The notes: generated by a model from the letters alone, not told the origin. 64,000 bases of DNA from Nonomuraea endophytica (GCF_014203235.1 NZ_JACHIN010000002.1:117245-181244); one strand, 5' to 3'. Positions 32,721 to 42,591 are shown, counted from the stretch's first letter. Program-made: numbers and translations.

Positions 32721-33821
32721 TCAAGCCGCGTGTGAGTATGCGTGGAGAATACCGCCGAGTCGATCGCGTCGGCGGATGTTCGGATCGAGGTTGCGCGCCG
32801 GTTTGGTGATCGGGTCGGGTGCGGCGCGGAGCGGGGCGGCTTGGTCGAGGGCTTGATGAGCGCGATGCTCGTTGTAGAAACGTTCATACTCGCCCAGGGC
32901 GTAGCGCAGGTGGCGTTCATTCCAGAGCAGGCAGCGGTCCAGGAGTTCGCGGCGGCAGCTCTGCACCCACCGCTCCATGATGGAGTTCATCCGCGGCATC
33001 CGGATGCCGGTGAGCACGGTCTGGATACCGGCTTCGGCGAGGATCTCATCCATGAGAGCGGGGAACTTGCCGTCACGGTCGCGAATCAGGAACCGGACCC
33101 GGCAACCCGCATCCTCCAGATCCATGACGAGATTCCTGATCGCCTGGGTCACCCAAGCCGCGGTGGGATGAGTGGTGGTGCCGAGCACGCGGATGCGCCG
33201 GGTGGCGTGCTCGATGACTGCGAGGATGTAGAGGCGCTGTCCGCTCAAGGTGACGGTCTCGATGAAGTCGCAGGCCAGAAGTGCGTCGGCTTGCGATCGC
33301 AGGAAGTCGGCCCAGGTGGTGGCTGTTCGTCCGGGTGCTGGGTCAATGCCTTCCTGTCGGAGAATCTCCCAGACGATGGACGCGGCGGCTTTGACGCCGA
33401 GTGTGGTGAGCTCGCCGTGGACCCGCCGATAGCCCCAGGACGGGTTCTCGCGGACCAGGCGCAGGATGAGCAGGCGGATGGAGCGGACGGTTGGCGGGCG
33501 CCCACGACGTTTCGACCGGCAGGTCCGGGCATGCTGCTGCATCACGATCTCGCGGTGCCAGCGCAGGATGGTGTCCGGGCGGACAACAAGCCGCAACCGG
33601 CGCAGGACAGCTCGGGGCAGGGAGGTCAAGAGCGCCGCCAGAAAGAGGCGGTCTTCGGGGGTGAAGCTCACCCGTACATCGGCACCGAGCTGCCGCTGCA
33701 GGACCATGACCTGATGACGCAAGGCGAGAATCTCGGCGTCCTTGTCACAATCGCTCACCGACAGTAGCCGCAATGCGGCGAACGCGTTCGTGACGGTCAG
33801 ATAGGCCAGGCGAAGAAGCAC
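32721..33821 (-). mobile_element. rve/integrase-core transposase, full-length copy
   Basis: 366-residue transposase of the IS3/IS481-like rve group from GTG 33821. An N-terminal HTH region (LRLVVRPDTILRWHREIV) precedes the DDE core: Asp in LACDFIETV, Asp in IRDRDGKFP, Glu in MNSIMERWVQSC. The C-terminus is RRRDRLGGILHAYSHAA. The frame is intact, so this may be an active copy. Three damaged relatives lie at 44.1-44.6, 46.5-46.7 and 46.7-47.1 kb. I could not define clear terminal inverted repeats. It lies beside a truncated aldehyde dehydrogenase, probably by insertion. Confidence 0.82.
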
Positions 33822-33912
33822 GAACGATCATCATGCCGCACCCAGTTCCCTCCCCGGACAAATGGAGACGCCCTGCCATTCTGAGCTCCGCACGGCCATG
33901 ACCTGGCCGGAC

Positions 33913-34601
33913 GGCATTATCGGCAGGCGCAATGTGGCCGAGGTCGTCCACGACCAGTTCGTCGACGCGTTCGTCGCGCGCACCAAGAACCTCAAGGTAG
34001 GCGCCCATACGACTACAGCCGCGACGTCGGCAGCCTCACCATGGCCTCCCAACTGGCCACCGTCACCGCGCACGTCGACGACGCCGTCGCCAAGGGGGCG
34101 ACCGTTCTGGCGGGCGGCAAGGCGCGGCCGGACCTGGGGCCGCTGTTCTACGAACCGACCATCCTCCTCGACGTCACCCCCGACATGACGCTGCACGCGC
34201 ACGAGACCTTCGGCCCCGTCGTGTCGGTCTACTCCTTCCACGACGTCGAGGAGGCGATCGCGCGGGCCAACGCCACGCCGTACGGCCTCAACGCCAGCGT
34301 CTGGTCCCGCAACGGGGCCCGAGGGCGGGCCGTGGCCGCCCGCGTGCACGCCGGCACCGTCAACGTCAACGAGGCTTACGCCGCCGCGTGGGGCAGCATC
34401 GACGCGCCGATGGGCGGCAAGGGCGACTCAGGACTCGGACGCCGCCACGGCGCCGACGGAATCCTCAAGTACACCGAGCCGCAAACCGTCGCCCACCAGC
34501 GCGTCCAGGGGTTCACCCCGCCGGCTCGCATCTCGCCCGACACCTGGGCCGCCCTCCTGACCGGCGCGCTGAAGATCCTGAAGGCAACCGGCGTCCGCTG
34601 A
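33913..34601 (+). pseudogene. Succinate-semialdehyde dehydrogenase-like ALDH, C-terminal remnant with frameshift
   Basis: About 225 codons of an NAD(P)-dependent aldehyde dehydrogenase. AEVVHDQFVDAFVART lies in one frame, then the frame changes near 34005 and continues as DVGSLTMASQLATV, YEPTILLDVTPDM, HETFGPVVSVYSF, GTVNVNEAYAA and GLGRRHGADG. It resembles the GabD2/succinic semialdehyde dehydrogenase group. The N-terminal NAD-binding half and the catalytic Cys segment are missing. The neighbouring transposase (32721-33821) is the likely cause of truncation. Non-functional. Confidence 0.8.
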
Positions 34602-35427
34602 GGAATCAACGGCCGACCGGTTGCTGTCCCGATCGAGCCACGTCGTCAACACGGAGCCGGGCCGTCACCACAGAGGCTCGGCCTACCGCTGCGCGGCAGT
34701 GCCGCATCGGCTCACCGGGCCGGGCAGGCCCTCGACGCAGGCGGCCCGGCGAATGCGCGCCTTGTGGAGGGACCGGCGATCAGCTCACCAACATCATGGC
34801 AATCGACCCGGAGCGATGATGCGGGTGTTGCCGGAACCTGCCGACACCCGTTGACGCTGAGATTGCTGGAAGCGGCGACCGGCGGCGGCCTTGAGCGCGT
34901 CATCCTCCCGATCGGCCTCGCCTATGTTGACACTGCACACAACGCTTCCTTAATGTGTGGGGTGCATACATTGTGTGCTGTCCGACGAACCGGAAACGGG
35001 ATTCCCGTGCCCGGCGACCTGCTGGCGCCGCTGGCGCGGCATTCCGGGCTCACGCCGCGCGATCGGGTGGCGGGGGCGCTGGAAGAGGGCCGGGTCGGCA
35101 GCAAGCTGGCGCCCGGCGGACGATCGCCGGCACCGCCGAAGCCGACCGATCTCCCGCCTGTCGGCTTCGAAGCGCACGACGCACTCCAGCCATCACGCTT
35201 CTCGGGCTGACGGGCACGCGCTCGGCCGTCTGTCGAGCGGCGGCGATGAATGCACCGCCACGGCAGGGCGGCCGGATGGATGCCCCGATGTCGGTGGCCG
35301 GCCCCTTGCGCGAGTCGGCGCCGCTGTCCGGCTCTCGGGCGCGGCGGCTTTCGTCACGCCGCTCTCAGACCCGGCTCGACCAGGCCCGCTCCATCCGTGA
35401 GACCAAGGACCTGAAAGGTAGCCACTG
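34602..35427. other. Intergenic stretch preceding quinone oxidoreductase
   Basis: 826 bp. It contains operator/promoter pair A at 34924-34972. A frame from GTG 35007 (67 codons, VPGDLLAPLARHSGLTPRD) could be a gene or remnant but has no recognised similarity. I see nothing else. If the promoter serves the gene at 35428, the leader is unusually long (about 460 nt). Confidence 0.5.
34924..34972 (+). promoter_or_regulatory. Promoter with paired 20-bp operators (locus A)
   Basis: Operator A1 ATGTTGACACTGCACACAAC (34924-34943) and A2 ATGTGTGGGGTGCATACATT (34953-34972), centres 29 bp apart. TTGACA (34927-34932) and TAATGT (34951-34956) form a good -35/-10 with an 18-bp spacer, so one operator covers each box. 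The same design occurs at loci B and C. Confidence 0.75.
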
Positions 35428-36396
35428 ATGAAAGCTGCTGTGATCCGCGAGAACGGCGGTCCGGAGGTACTCCGCTACGAGGACGTCCCCGATCCGGATT
35501 GTCCTGCAGGCTCGGTCGTGGTTGACGCCGCCGCGATCAGCATTGAGGGCGGCGATCTGCTGGCCCGCGCCCAGGGCGCGCTGTCGGAGGTACCGCACGT
35601 CGTCGGCTACCTGAGCGCTGGAACCGTCAGCGCGACCGCCCCCGATGTGACCGGGCTCCGTGTCGGGGACCGCGTGGTCGCGCTGGGGCTCGACGGCTCG
35701 CACGCCACCAGGAGGGCCACTCCCGCGGCCTTCACCTGGAAGATCCCCGAAGGGCTGGACGAGGCCCGCGCCGCGTGCGTGCCGGTCGCGTTCGGGACCG
35801 CGTACGAGTGCCTGTTCACGGCCGGCGGTCTCACAGCAGGGCAGACCGTGCTGATCCACGCCGGTGCCGGCGGCCTGGGCATGGCGGTGATTCAGCTCGC
35901 CAAGCAGGCTGGCGCGACCGTGATCGCGACCGCTTCCAGCCGCGGGAAGCTGGAACGCCTGAAGCACCTGGGAATGGACCACGGGATCGACTACACGGCC
36001 GACAGTTTCGTCGCGCAAGTCAAGGAATTGACCTCGTCGCGGGGCGCGGATGTCATCGTCGACTCGATCGGCGGCCGGAACCTCATCGACAGCGTCTCCG
36101 CCCTCGCCTACCGGGGGACCCTGGTCAGCGTCGGGTTGGCGGCGCGTGCCGGATCGTCCATCGAAGCCCAGTCGCTGTGGGCGCAGAACGCGTCGTTGCG
36201 CGGCGTCTATCTCGGCGCTTCCCTGTTCGCCGAGTACGCCCGGGTCCATGCGCTGATCGGCGACCTACTGGCCCGGGTTGCCGACGGCGGACTCCGGGTT
36301 GAAATCGACAGCACGTGTCCTCTGGCCGACGCCGGGGCGGCCCACGCTTACGCCGAGAGCCGCAAGGCGTTCGGCCGGGTGGTCATCACGCCGTGA
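35428..36396 (+). CDS. Zinc-free quinone oxidoreductase (MDR superfamily)
   Basis: 322 residues from ATG 35428, preceded by GAAAGG. The start MKAAVIRENGGPEVLRYED, cofactor motif HAGAGGLGMAVIQLA near residue 145 and absence of zinc ligands place it with NAD(P)H:quinone reductases. It likely detoxifies quinones or alpha,beta-unsaturated carbonyls. Operator pair A lies upstream, so it probably belongs to the same regulon as the Old Yellow Enzyme at 36673 and the second quinone reductase at 39786. Confidence 0.87.
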   Translation: MKAAVIRENGGPEVLRYEDVPDPDCPAGSVVVDAAAISIEGGDLLARAQGALSEVPHVVGYLSAGTVSATAPDVTGLRVGDRVVALGLDGSHATRRATPAAFTWKIPEGLDEARAACVPVAFGTAYECLFTAGGLTAGQTVLIHAGAGGLGMAVIQLAKQAGATVIATASSRGKLERLKHLGMDHGIDYTADSFVAQVKELTSSRGADVIVDSIGGRNLIDSVSALAYRGTLVSVGLAARAGSSIEAQSLWAQNASLRGVYLGASLFAEYARVHALIGDLLARVADGGLRVEIDSTCPLADAGAAHAYAESRKAFGRVVITP

Positions 36397-36672
36397 CCCC
36401 GTAGGGCCGCATACCTCCCCGCCTGCGGGCCGCACCTCGGCGCGTGCCGGGCGCGAGCGGGTCAAGCGGTTCATCGTCACTTCCCTTGGTGTGGTGAAGA
36501 TGGTGTCAGATGAGCGCCCATGGCACCCGGTCCGGTCAACACCATCTACGTGGCTCGCTCCACCTGGCCCCGACGTTGTTGACCAGCCTGTGCAGGCCCC
36601 GCTCTCGCGACGGTTCTGAGGGGGCCGGGGGCGCGGCAATGCGTCCCTGCTACCCGCCGAGTTCAGGGCCGA

Positions 36673-37941
36673 TTACGCGGGCCGGCTCGCTGCGGCGGTG
36701 CCCCGTGACGCGGGCAGCCAGGCGCGGTAGCGGCGCAGCGCCTGCCGCTGCCGGCGTTGCTCGGAAAGCAGGGCGTACGCGGGGTGGGCGCCGGGCTTGG
36801 GGTCGCTTCCGCGGGCGATGCGGCGCATCTGGTAGCGGACTTGGGCCATGCTGGCGGCCGAGGCGAGGGCCTTGTCGGACCAGGTCACCGGCCGCAGCTG
36901 CCGCTCAGCCTCGTGGCGGTGCCTCCAGCGGTCAGGCAGGTCCGGGGTGACGGCGAGGGCGGTGCCCATCCCGATGAGCGCAACGCCGCTGTCGAGGACC
37001 TTCTCGGCGGTGTCGCGCCGGGTGATGCCGCCGGTGAGCATCAGCGGGAGGGGGCTGGTTGTGACCAGATCTGTGGCCAGGTCCAGGAAATAGGCCTCGC
37101 GGGCCTGGGTGTGCGCATCGGCGGGGCGGCCGGTCATCGCCGGGCTCTCGTAGCTGCCACCCGACAGTTCGACCAGGTCGACGCCGAGCGGCTGGAGCAT
37201 CGCGATCACCTGTCGTGCGTCGTCGGTGTCGAATCCGCCGCGCTGGAAGTCGGCGGAGTTGAGCTTCACCGCGACCGCGAAGGAGGGTGAGACGGCGGCG
37301 CGGACGACGCGGACGACGTCAAGCAGCATCCGGGCCCGGTTCTCCAGCGGCCCGGCCCACGCGTCGGTGCGCTGGTTGACCAGGGGTGACAGGAACTGCG
37401 ACAGCAGATAGCCGTGCGCGGCGTGGATCTCCACACCGTCGAACCCGGCCAGTTCAGCGCGTTGGGCCGTGACCGCGAACCGGGTCACGGTGTCCTCGAT
37501 CTGCCCGGGAGTCATGGCGACGGGGCGGCCGAAGCGGCTGCTGTGCCGGCCCAGGTCGACGCCCACGGCGGATGGGCCCCACACGACGCCGGGCATGTCG
37601 GCCTGGATCTGGCGGCCGGGGTGGTTGATCTGCATCCACATCGCCGCGCCGCCGGCCTTGCCGGCCTTGGCCCATTCGGTGAACGGCTTCAGCGGCGCGG
37701 CCTGGTCGAGCGCCACACCGGCGGGACCGGTCAGCGCCTCGGCGTGGACCATGACGTTGCCAGTAATGAGCAGTCCGGCGCCGCCGGCGGCCCAGCGGCG
37801 GTACAGGGCCATCAGCTGCCGGTCGGGCAGCTGGCCGTCGCCGGCCATGTTCTCCTCCATGGCGGCCTTGGCGATCCTGTTGCCCAGCACCTGCCCGGAG
37901 CGCAGGGCCAACGGCGAGAACAGCTCGCTGGTCATCGGCAT
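36673..37941 (-). CDS. Old Yellow Enzyme-family NADH:flavin oxidoreductase
   Basis: 422 residues from ATG 37941, preceded by AGGAAAGGGG. An FMN-binding TIM barrel: FSPLALRSGQVLGNRIAKAA start, QINHPGRQ, substrate-binding His residues in EIHAAHGYLLSQFLSP, then TGGITRRDTAEKVL. It reduces activated C=C bonds (enones, maleimides, nitro compounds) using NAD(P)H. Divergent from the TetR gene across operator pair B, which gives the same OYE/TetR layout as E. coli nemA/nemR. The last ~50 residues are an Arg-rich extension. Confidence 0.88.
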   Translation of the reverse strand: MPMTSELFSPLALRSGQVLGNRIAKAAMEENMAGDGQLPDRQLMALYRRWAAGGAGLLITGNVMVHAEALTGPAGVALDQAAPLKPFTEWAKAGKAGGAAMWMQINHPGRQIQADMPGVVWGPSAVGVDLGRHSSRFGRPVAMTPGQIEDTVTRFAVTAQRAELAGFDGVEIHAAHGYLLSQFLSPLVNQRTDAWAGPLENRARMLLDVVRVVRAAVSPSFAVAVKLNSADFQRGGFDTDDARQVIAMLQPLGVDLVELSGGSYESPAMTGRPADAHTQAREAYFLDLATDLVTTSPLPLMLTGGITRRDTAEKVLDSGVALIGMGTALAVTPDLPDRWRHRHEAERQLRPVTWSDKALASAASMAQVRYQMRRIARGSDPKPGAHPAYALLSEQRRQRQALRRYRAWLPASRGTAAASRPA

Positions 37942-37972
37942 CCGAGTTCCCCTTTCCTAGCCCCATCAAGTA

Positions 37973-38022
37973 ATGTTTGCAGTGCACACATTATCTAGTG
38001 AAATGTAAGCGCTGCAAACATC
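37973..38022. promoter_or_regulatory. Divergent promoter with paired 20-bp operators (locus B)
   Basis: Operators B1 ATGTTTGCAGTGCACACATT (37973-37992) and B2 ATGTAAGCGCTGCAAACATC (38003-38022), centres 30 bp apart, in the 95-bp gap between OYE and TetR. The region is nearly symmetric, and -35/-10-like elements (TTGCAG, 18 bp, TAATGT or AAATGT) can be drawn on both strands. B2 ends just before the TetR Shine-Dalgarno GGGGAG, implying autoregulation. Confidence 0.8.
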
Positions 38023-38036
38023 GGGGAGTGTGTCCT

Positions 38037-38639
38037 GTGTCGCAATCCAGTGCCTCGTACCACCACGGGGATCTACGCGCCGCCTGTCTGCGCGCCGCAC
38101 GGGAACTGCTTGAGGAGGACGGCAGCGCGGGGCTGTCGCTGCGGGCGGTGGCGCGGCGAGCCGGCGTGTCGCCGACGGCCCCTTACCGCCACTTCCCCGA
38201 GCGCGACGCCCTCGTCTCCGCGGTCGCCGCGCAGGGCTACCGGGAACTCGCCGGGCACCTGGCCGCCGCGCATCCCTCACCGACGACGCTCGACGACCTC
38301 GCCGCGGTCGCGCTCGCCTACGTCCGTTTCGCGCTCGATCATCCGGCGCTGTTTCGGGCGATGTTCGCCGAGCCCTGCGATCCGAACAGCGAGGAGCGGG
38401 TCGCGGCGACCGCCGCCATCTCGGAATATGTACGCGGCATCGTCGGCAAGGCGTTCCCCGGCGCGGATCCCGACGCGCTCTGGGCCCCGGTGTGGGCGCT
38501 GGTCCACGGCCTGGCTTTTCTGCACCTCGACGGCAAGCTCGACTCTTCCACCCCCGACGTGGTCGCCCATCAGGTCCACGCCGCCGTCCACGCGCTGCTC
38601 ACCGCCTCCTCGGCGATGCCGCATGCGGCAGACGCATAG
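38037..38639 (+). CDS. TetR-family regulator (probable NemR-like repressor of the redox island)
   Basis: 200 residues from GTG 38037, with GGGGAG 8 nt upstream. The N-terminus SSASYHHGDLRAACL and helix-turn-helix VARRAGVSPTAPYRHFPE are typical TetR; the C-terminal domain (FALDHPALFRAMFAEP, ALWAPVWALVHGLAFL) matches the TetR WHG-type effector domain. It contains one cysteine in the core (AEPCDPNS) that could act as an electrophile sensor, as Cys does in NemR; that is inference. It probably binds operator pairs A, B and C. Confidence 0.83.
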   Translation: MSQSSASYHHGDLRAACLRAARELLEEDGSAGLSLRAVARRAGVSPTAPYRHFPERDALVSAVAAQGYRELAGHLAAAHPSPTTLDDLAAVALAYVRFALDHPALFRAMFAEPCDPNSEERVAATAAISEYVRGIVGKAFPGADPDALWAPVWALVHGLAFLHLDGKLDSSTPDVVAHQVHAAVHALLTASSAMPHAADA

Positions 38640-38846
38640 CCCGCGACCGGCGCCCGGCCGGCAGCGACGTGGCAGCCGCACGGCACCGCCGCCGCCCCGC
38701 CGACGGGTGGCAGATGACGCCCGACACCGGCGACGTCCGCGCGATCCCCTCGATCGGGGTCACGCAGCCTGGAGGGCGCAATGCCGTACGGCCCATCGGC
38801 GGAACAACCCATCGGGCCCATGCGACGGGATGAGAGGACAGGGGCG

Positions 38847-39555
38847 ATGACCAAGGTGCTTTTCGTGGTCTCGGCGGCGGATCGCTGGACGCTGCGTGAC
38901 GGGAGGGTGCACCCATCGGGCTACTGGGCCGAGGAGGTGGCAGTACCCCACCGGATCTTCCGTGCCGCCGAAGGGACATCACCATCGCCACCCCCGAGGG
39001 GGTGGCCCCCACCCTCGACAAACTCAGCCTCGGCATCGCCGGCGGCACGCCCTGAAAGCGTCGGGCGATCAGCCGCTACCTCGACTCATCCGCGAACAAC
39101 TCGGCCGTCCCCGCCGGCTCTGCGACGTCGACGAGAGGGACTACGACCTCGTCTTCTACCCGGGCGGGCACGGCCCGATGGAGGATCTCGCCCATGACGA
39201 GACCTCGGGCGCGCTCCTGACCCGCCGCCTGAACTCCGGCAAACCCCTCGCGCTGCTGTGCCACGCACCGGCCGCCACGCTCGCGGCCAAGAGTCCCGAC
39301 GGCAGTTGGCCCTTCGCCGGCTACCACATGACCGGGCTGTCCAATACCGAGGAGCGCCTCAACCGCTTCGCCCGCGACGCCAGGTAGCTGCTCGAAGACC
39401 GTCTGCGCGAAAACGGCGCCGACTACGTCAAGGCGACCTTGCCCCTGCGCCCCTTCGTCGTCTCCGACCGCAATCTCCACACCGGCCAGAACCCGCAGTC
39501 CTCCGAACGACTCGCCACTCAGCTCGTCGAACAACTCACCCCACGCGCGGACTGA
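38847..39555 (+). pseudogene. DJ-1/PfpI (Hsp31-type) gene with two frameshifts and an amber stop
   Basis: ATG 38847 after GAGAGGACAGGGG. MTKVLFVVSAADRWTLRDG is in the first frame, DITIATPEGVAPTLDKL in the second, and DYDLVFYPGGHGPMEDLAHD with LALLCHAPAA (nucleophile Cys) in the third. TAG at 39385-39387 then interrupts, and LLEDRLRENGADYVKATLPL continues in the same frame to TGA 39553-39555. Correcting these gives a normal ~230-residue DJ-1 protein (chaperone/glyoxalase-III class). As it stands it is dead. Its loss inside the detoxification island is notable. Confidence 0.8.
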
Positions 39556-39583
39556 CCGACGGCAAGGCGGACGCCGCCACCCC

Positions 39584-39632
39584 ATGTTGACAGTGCATAC
39601 TTCAACAACCTAATGTAAGCGCTGCATACATT
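39584..39632 (+). promoter_or_regulatory. Promoter with paired 20-bp operators (locus C)
   Basis: Operators C1 ATGTTGACAGTGCATACTTC (39584-39603) and C2 ATGTAAGCGCTGCATACATT (39613-39632), centres 29 bp apart. TTGACA (39587-39592) and TAATGT (39611-39616), 18-bp spacer, form the promoter of the 39786 gene. Confidence 0.78.
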
Positions 39633-39785
39633 GCGCTTCCCGGCGACGCCAGCTTCAGGGCCAGACCCCCGCCATTCGTGATCATGACTTGGTCTTCCCC
39701 GGCCTCGCGCCTGTTCGCCCAGGTACGGCGGGCCGTGCTTGCCTCAACCGGGAGCGCCCATCATCCGGCATCGGAACGGAGTGTC

Positions 39786-40745
39786 ATGAAAGCTGTATTG
39801 ATCAGGGAACCCGGTGGCCCCGAGGTCCTGGAGTGGACCGAGGTCGAAGACCCCCAGCCCGCCGACGGCGAGGTCGTCATCGACGTGGCGGCCAGCGCCC
39901 TGAACCGGGCCGACCTCATGCAGCGCATGGGCCTCTACCCGCTGCCGCCGGGCACCTCGCCGTATCCGGGGCTGGAGGTCTCCGGCCGCATCAGCGCCGT
40001 CGGCCAGGGCGTCACCGGCTGGCAGGTGGGCGACGAGGTCTGCGCGCTGCTGACCGGAGGCGGCTATGCGCAGAAGGTCGCCGTCCCCGCGGGGCAGCTG
40101 CTCACCGTGCCCAAGGGGATCAGCCTGGTCGAGGCGGCGGCCCTGCCGGAAGCGGTCGCCACGGTGTGGTCCAACATCGTCATAACCGCGCGGCTGCAGG
40201 AGGGCGAGAGCTTCCTCGTGCACGGTGGGGCCGGAGGCGTCGGCACCATGGCCATCCAGATCGCCAAGGCACTCCAAGCCCGTGTCATCACCACCGTGGG
40301 CAGCCCCGAGAAGGCCGCCCGGGCGCGAGAACTGGGCGCCGACCTGGCCATCGACTATCGTACGCAGGACTTCACCGCGTACGGCCCCTATGACGTGATC
40401 CTCGACGTCATCGGCGGTCAGTACCTCGAACGCAACATCCGCTCCCTGGCCGCCGACGGACGCCTGGTCGTCATCGGCCTGCAAAACGGCCTGGAGGCTC
40501 AGCTCAACCTGGCCGAGATGGTCTTCAAACGCATCTCCGTGCACGGCACCACCCTGCGGACCCGATCCGCACAGCAGAAGGCCGCCATCATCGCCGAAGT
40601 GCGGAGCCAGGTCTGGCCGATGATCGAGAACGGAGCCGTTCAACTCGTCATCGACCAGACCCTGCCCATGGCCGACGCCGCCCAGGCGCACCGACTCATG
40701 GAGACCGGCCAGCACCTCGGCAAAATCGTGCTGATCAACGACTGA
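39786..40745 (+). CDS. Zinc-free quinone oxidoreductase (PIG3-like)
   Basis: 319 residues from ATG 39786. MKAVLIREPGGPEVLEWTEV start, SALNRADLMQRMGLYP typical of the PIG3/TP53I3-like quinone reductases, cofactor motif GGAGGVGTMAIQIAKA near residue 148, no zinc ligands. It reduces quinones with NADPH. It lies behind promoter/operator C and has a paralogue at 35428 behind promoter A. Confidence 0.88.
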   Translation: MKAVLIREPGGPEVLEWTEVEDPQPADGEVVIDVAASALNRADLMQRMGLYPLPPGTSPYPGLEVSGRISAVGQGVTGWQVGDEVCALLTGGGYAQKVAVPAGQLLTVPKGISLVEAAALPEAVATVWSNIVITARLQEGESFLVHGGAGGVGTMAIQIAKALQARVITTVGSPEKAARARELGADLAIDYRTQDFTAYGPYDVILDVIGGQYLERNIRSLAADGRLVVIGLQNGLEAQLNLAEMVFKRISVHGTTLRTRSAQQKAAIIAEVRSQVWPMIENGAVQLVIDQTLPMADAAQAHRLMETGQHLGKIVLIND

Positions 40746-41655
40746 GCCACCAGACGGCAACCACCGACGTGCGCGAAGGCCGAAGAGAGGGGGGCAACGC
40801 AGCGAGACGGAACGCTCGGCACCCACCGGCCACCAAAGATGAGCCAGACTTCCGCCGGGAAGGCATCAACCTCGGCGCTGGCCGGGGGTGGCCCGCACAA
40901 GCCGACGATGACTGCAGTCGACCGCTCTCAGAAACGATCCATTCCAGAGCAAGATCAAAAAGAGCCGCGCGGAGATCGCGAAGCCCCGGCTGGGTTCGCA
41001 GAACCGCAGTGCGCGCTGCGGTGGTGGGGTCGTGACCGCCTGGCTGGGCCGCAGGACATACCCAGCATCGCCGCGCCCCTGCTGCTGTACCGGCTGGATT
41101 GGGAGGCCCAGACCGACGATCGAGGGTGTTGGCCGCGCTGATGGCCGAGCGAGCTGGGGCGGCCATGTCGAGTGATGGGCGGCGGCGCCAAGCCCGGCTC
41201 GGCGATGACGGCCGCTATCGCGGACGCCACCCACCAGGCCCTGCTGGACGAGCTGACCAGCATATAGGCACCGGCCGGATCGCTACCGTCGTCGACTTCC
41301 AAGAGCGGATCACCACGTACAAGTTCGGCGCACCCGTGTCAGGTGACATCCGATCTGGCCATTGATCATGGACTGGCCTTGTACTGGCCACTTGGCTGGC
41401 ACAGTCCGCCCCGCAGATCGCGCCATTGAAAGTGGCCATTTTCGGCGAGAGACGCCGGCACTGACGGAGCCGAGTGCCTTGTTACTCAACTTCTGATCAA
41501 AGCCGCCGGATCATGGTGTGCCTCCCGCACGTGACCGCAGCCAAGCCAACCGGGCCCCGAGCGCGACCTGGGCCACAGCCAAGAACGCGGATACGGGACG
41601 TTGAGCCGCTCACGGTTGGCCTCCTCGTGGACGCCCCGCGGGCGGCGGCCTCACA
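40746..41655. other. 910-bp stretch without a convincing gene
   Basis: No frame has recognisable similarity. A short frame ending ATHQALLDELTSI at 41265 looks like the tail of a lost gene. TGGCCA and close variants recur around 41350-41400. Probably eroded sequence between the redox genes and the aldo/keto reductase. Confidence 0.45.
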
Positions 41656-42534
41656 ATGACATCAACAAGCAACCGAGGAGATGGATTGTCCACATATCTC
41701 TTGGGCGGGGATCTGCCCGTCGCACGGCTTGGGCTGGGCACGATGCGGCTGACTGGGCCCGGCGTCTGGGGCCCGCCGTCCGACCGGGAAGAAGCGCTGC
41801 GTGTGCTGCGACGGGCGGTCGAGCTGGGGGTGAACCTGATCGACACGGCGGACTCCTACGGCCCGTTCGTGAGCGAGGAACTCATCGCCGAGGCGCTGCA
41901 CCCTTACCCGGAAGATCTGGTTATCGCGACCAAGGGCGGCTTCACCCGCCAGGGCCCCAATGCGTGGGCACCGTTGGGACGTCCGGAATACCTACGCCAG
42001 TGTGTCGAGATGAGCCTGCACAGGCTGAAGGTTGAGCGCATCGACCTGTACCAGCTTCACCGGATCGACCCTCAGGTCCCCCTCGCCGACCAGCTCGGTG
42101 AACTGGCGGCTCTGCAGAAGGAGGGCAAGATCCGGCACATCGGGCTGTCCGCGGTCGAGGTGGCCGAGATTGAGCAGGCCCGCGTGCTGGCCGAGGTGGT
42201 CAGCGTTCAGAACATCTATAACCTCACCAGGCAGCGCCATCGTGACGTGCTCGAATACTGCGCGCGCGAGTCGCTCGCCTTCATCCCCTACTTCCCGCTG
42301 CAGGCCGGATCGCTGGCCGGGACCGGTGGTGAACTGGCGGAGCTGGCCAAGGGGTACGGAGCCTCGCCGTCGCAGATCGCGCTGGCCTGGCTCCTGGCCC
42401 TGTCGCCGGTCACGCTGCCGATCCCAGGCACCTCACGGACGGCTCACTTGGAGGAGAACCTCGCCGCCACAGGCGTCCGGCTCACCGACGAGGACGTCGC
42501 TCACCTCACCCGCCAATGGTCGGACGAACCCTGA
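41656..42534 (+). CDS. Aldo/keto reductase
   Basis: 292-residue TIM-barrel NADPH oxidoreductase. LGLGTMRLTG at the N-terminus; catalytic Asp and Tyr in LIDTADSYG, Lys in VIATKGGF, His in YQLHRID; cofactor loop IPGTSRTAHLEENL near the C-terminus. It reduces carbonyls, possibly reactive aldehydes in keeping with the neighbouring quinone reductases. ATG at 41656 has no obvious Shine-Dalgarno, and no copy of the 20-bp operator was seen upstream. Confidence 0.85.
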   Translation: MTSTSNRGDGLSTYLLGGDLPVARLGLGTMRLTGPGVWGPPSDREEALRVLRRAVELGVNLIDTADSYGPFVSEELIAEALHPYPEDLVIATKGGFTRQGPNAWAPLGRPEYLRQCVEMSLHRLKVERIDLYQLHRIDPQVPLADQLGELAALQKEGKIRHIGLSAVEVAEIEQARVLAEVVSVQNIYNLTRQRHRDVLEYCARESLAFIPYFPLQAGSLAGTGGELAELAKGYGASPSQIALAWLLALSPVTLPIPGTSRTAHLEENLAATGVRLTDEDVAHLTRQWSDEP

Positions 42535-42591
42535 GATGCTCGGACCGTCGCTGACCTGCGCTCTGGCCAAATTGCATGGCACAACATGAAT

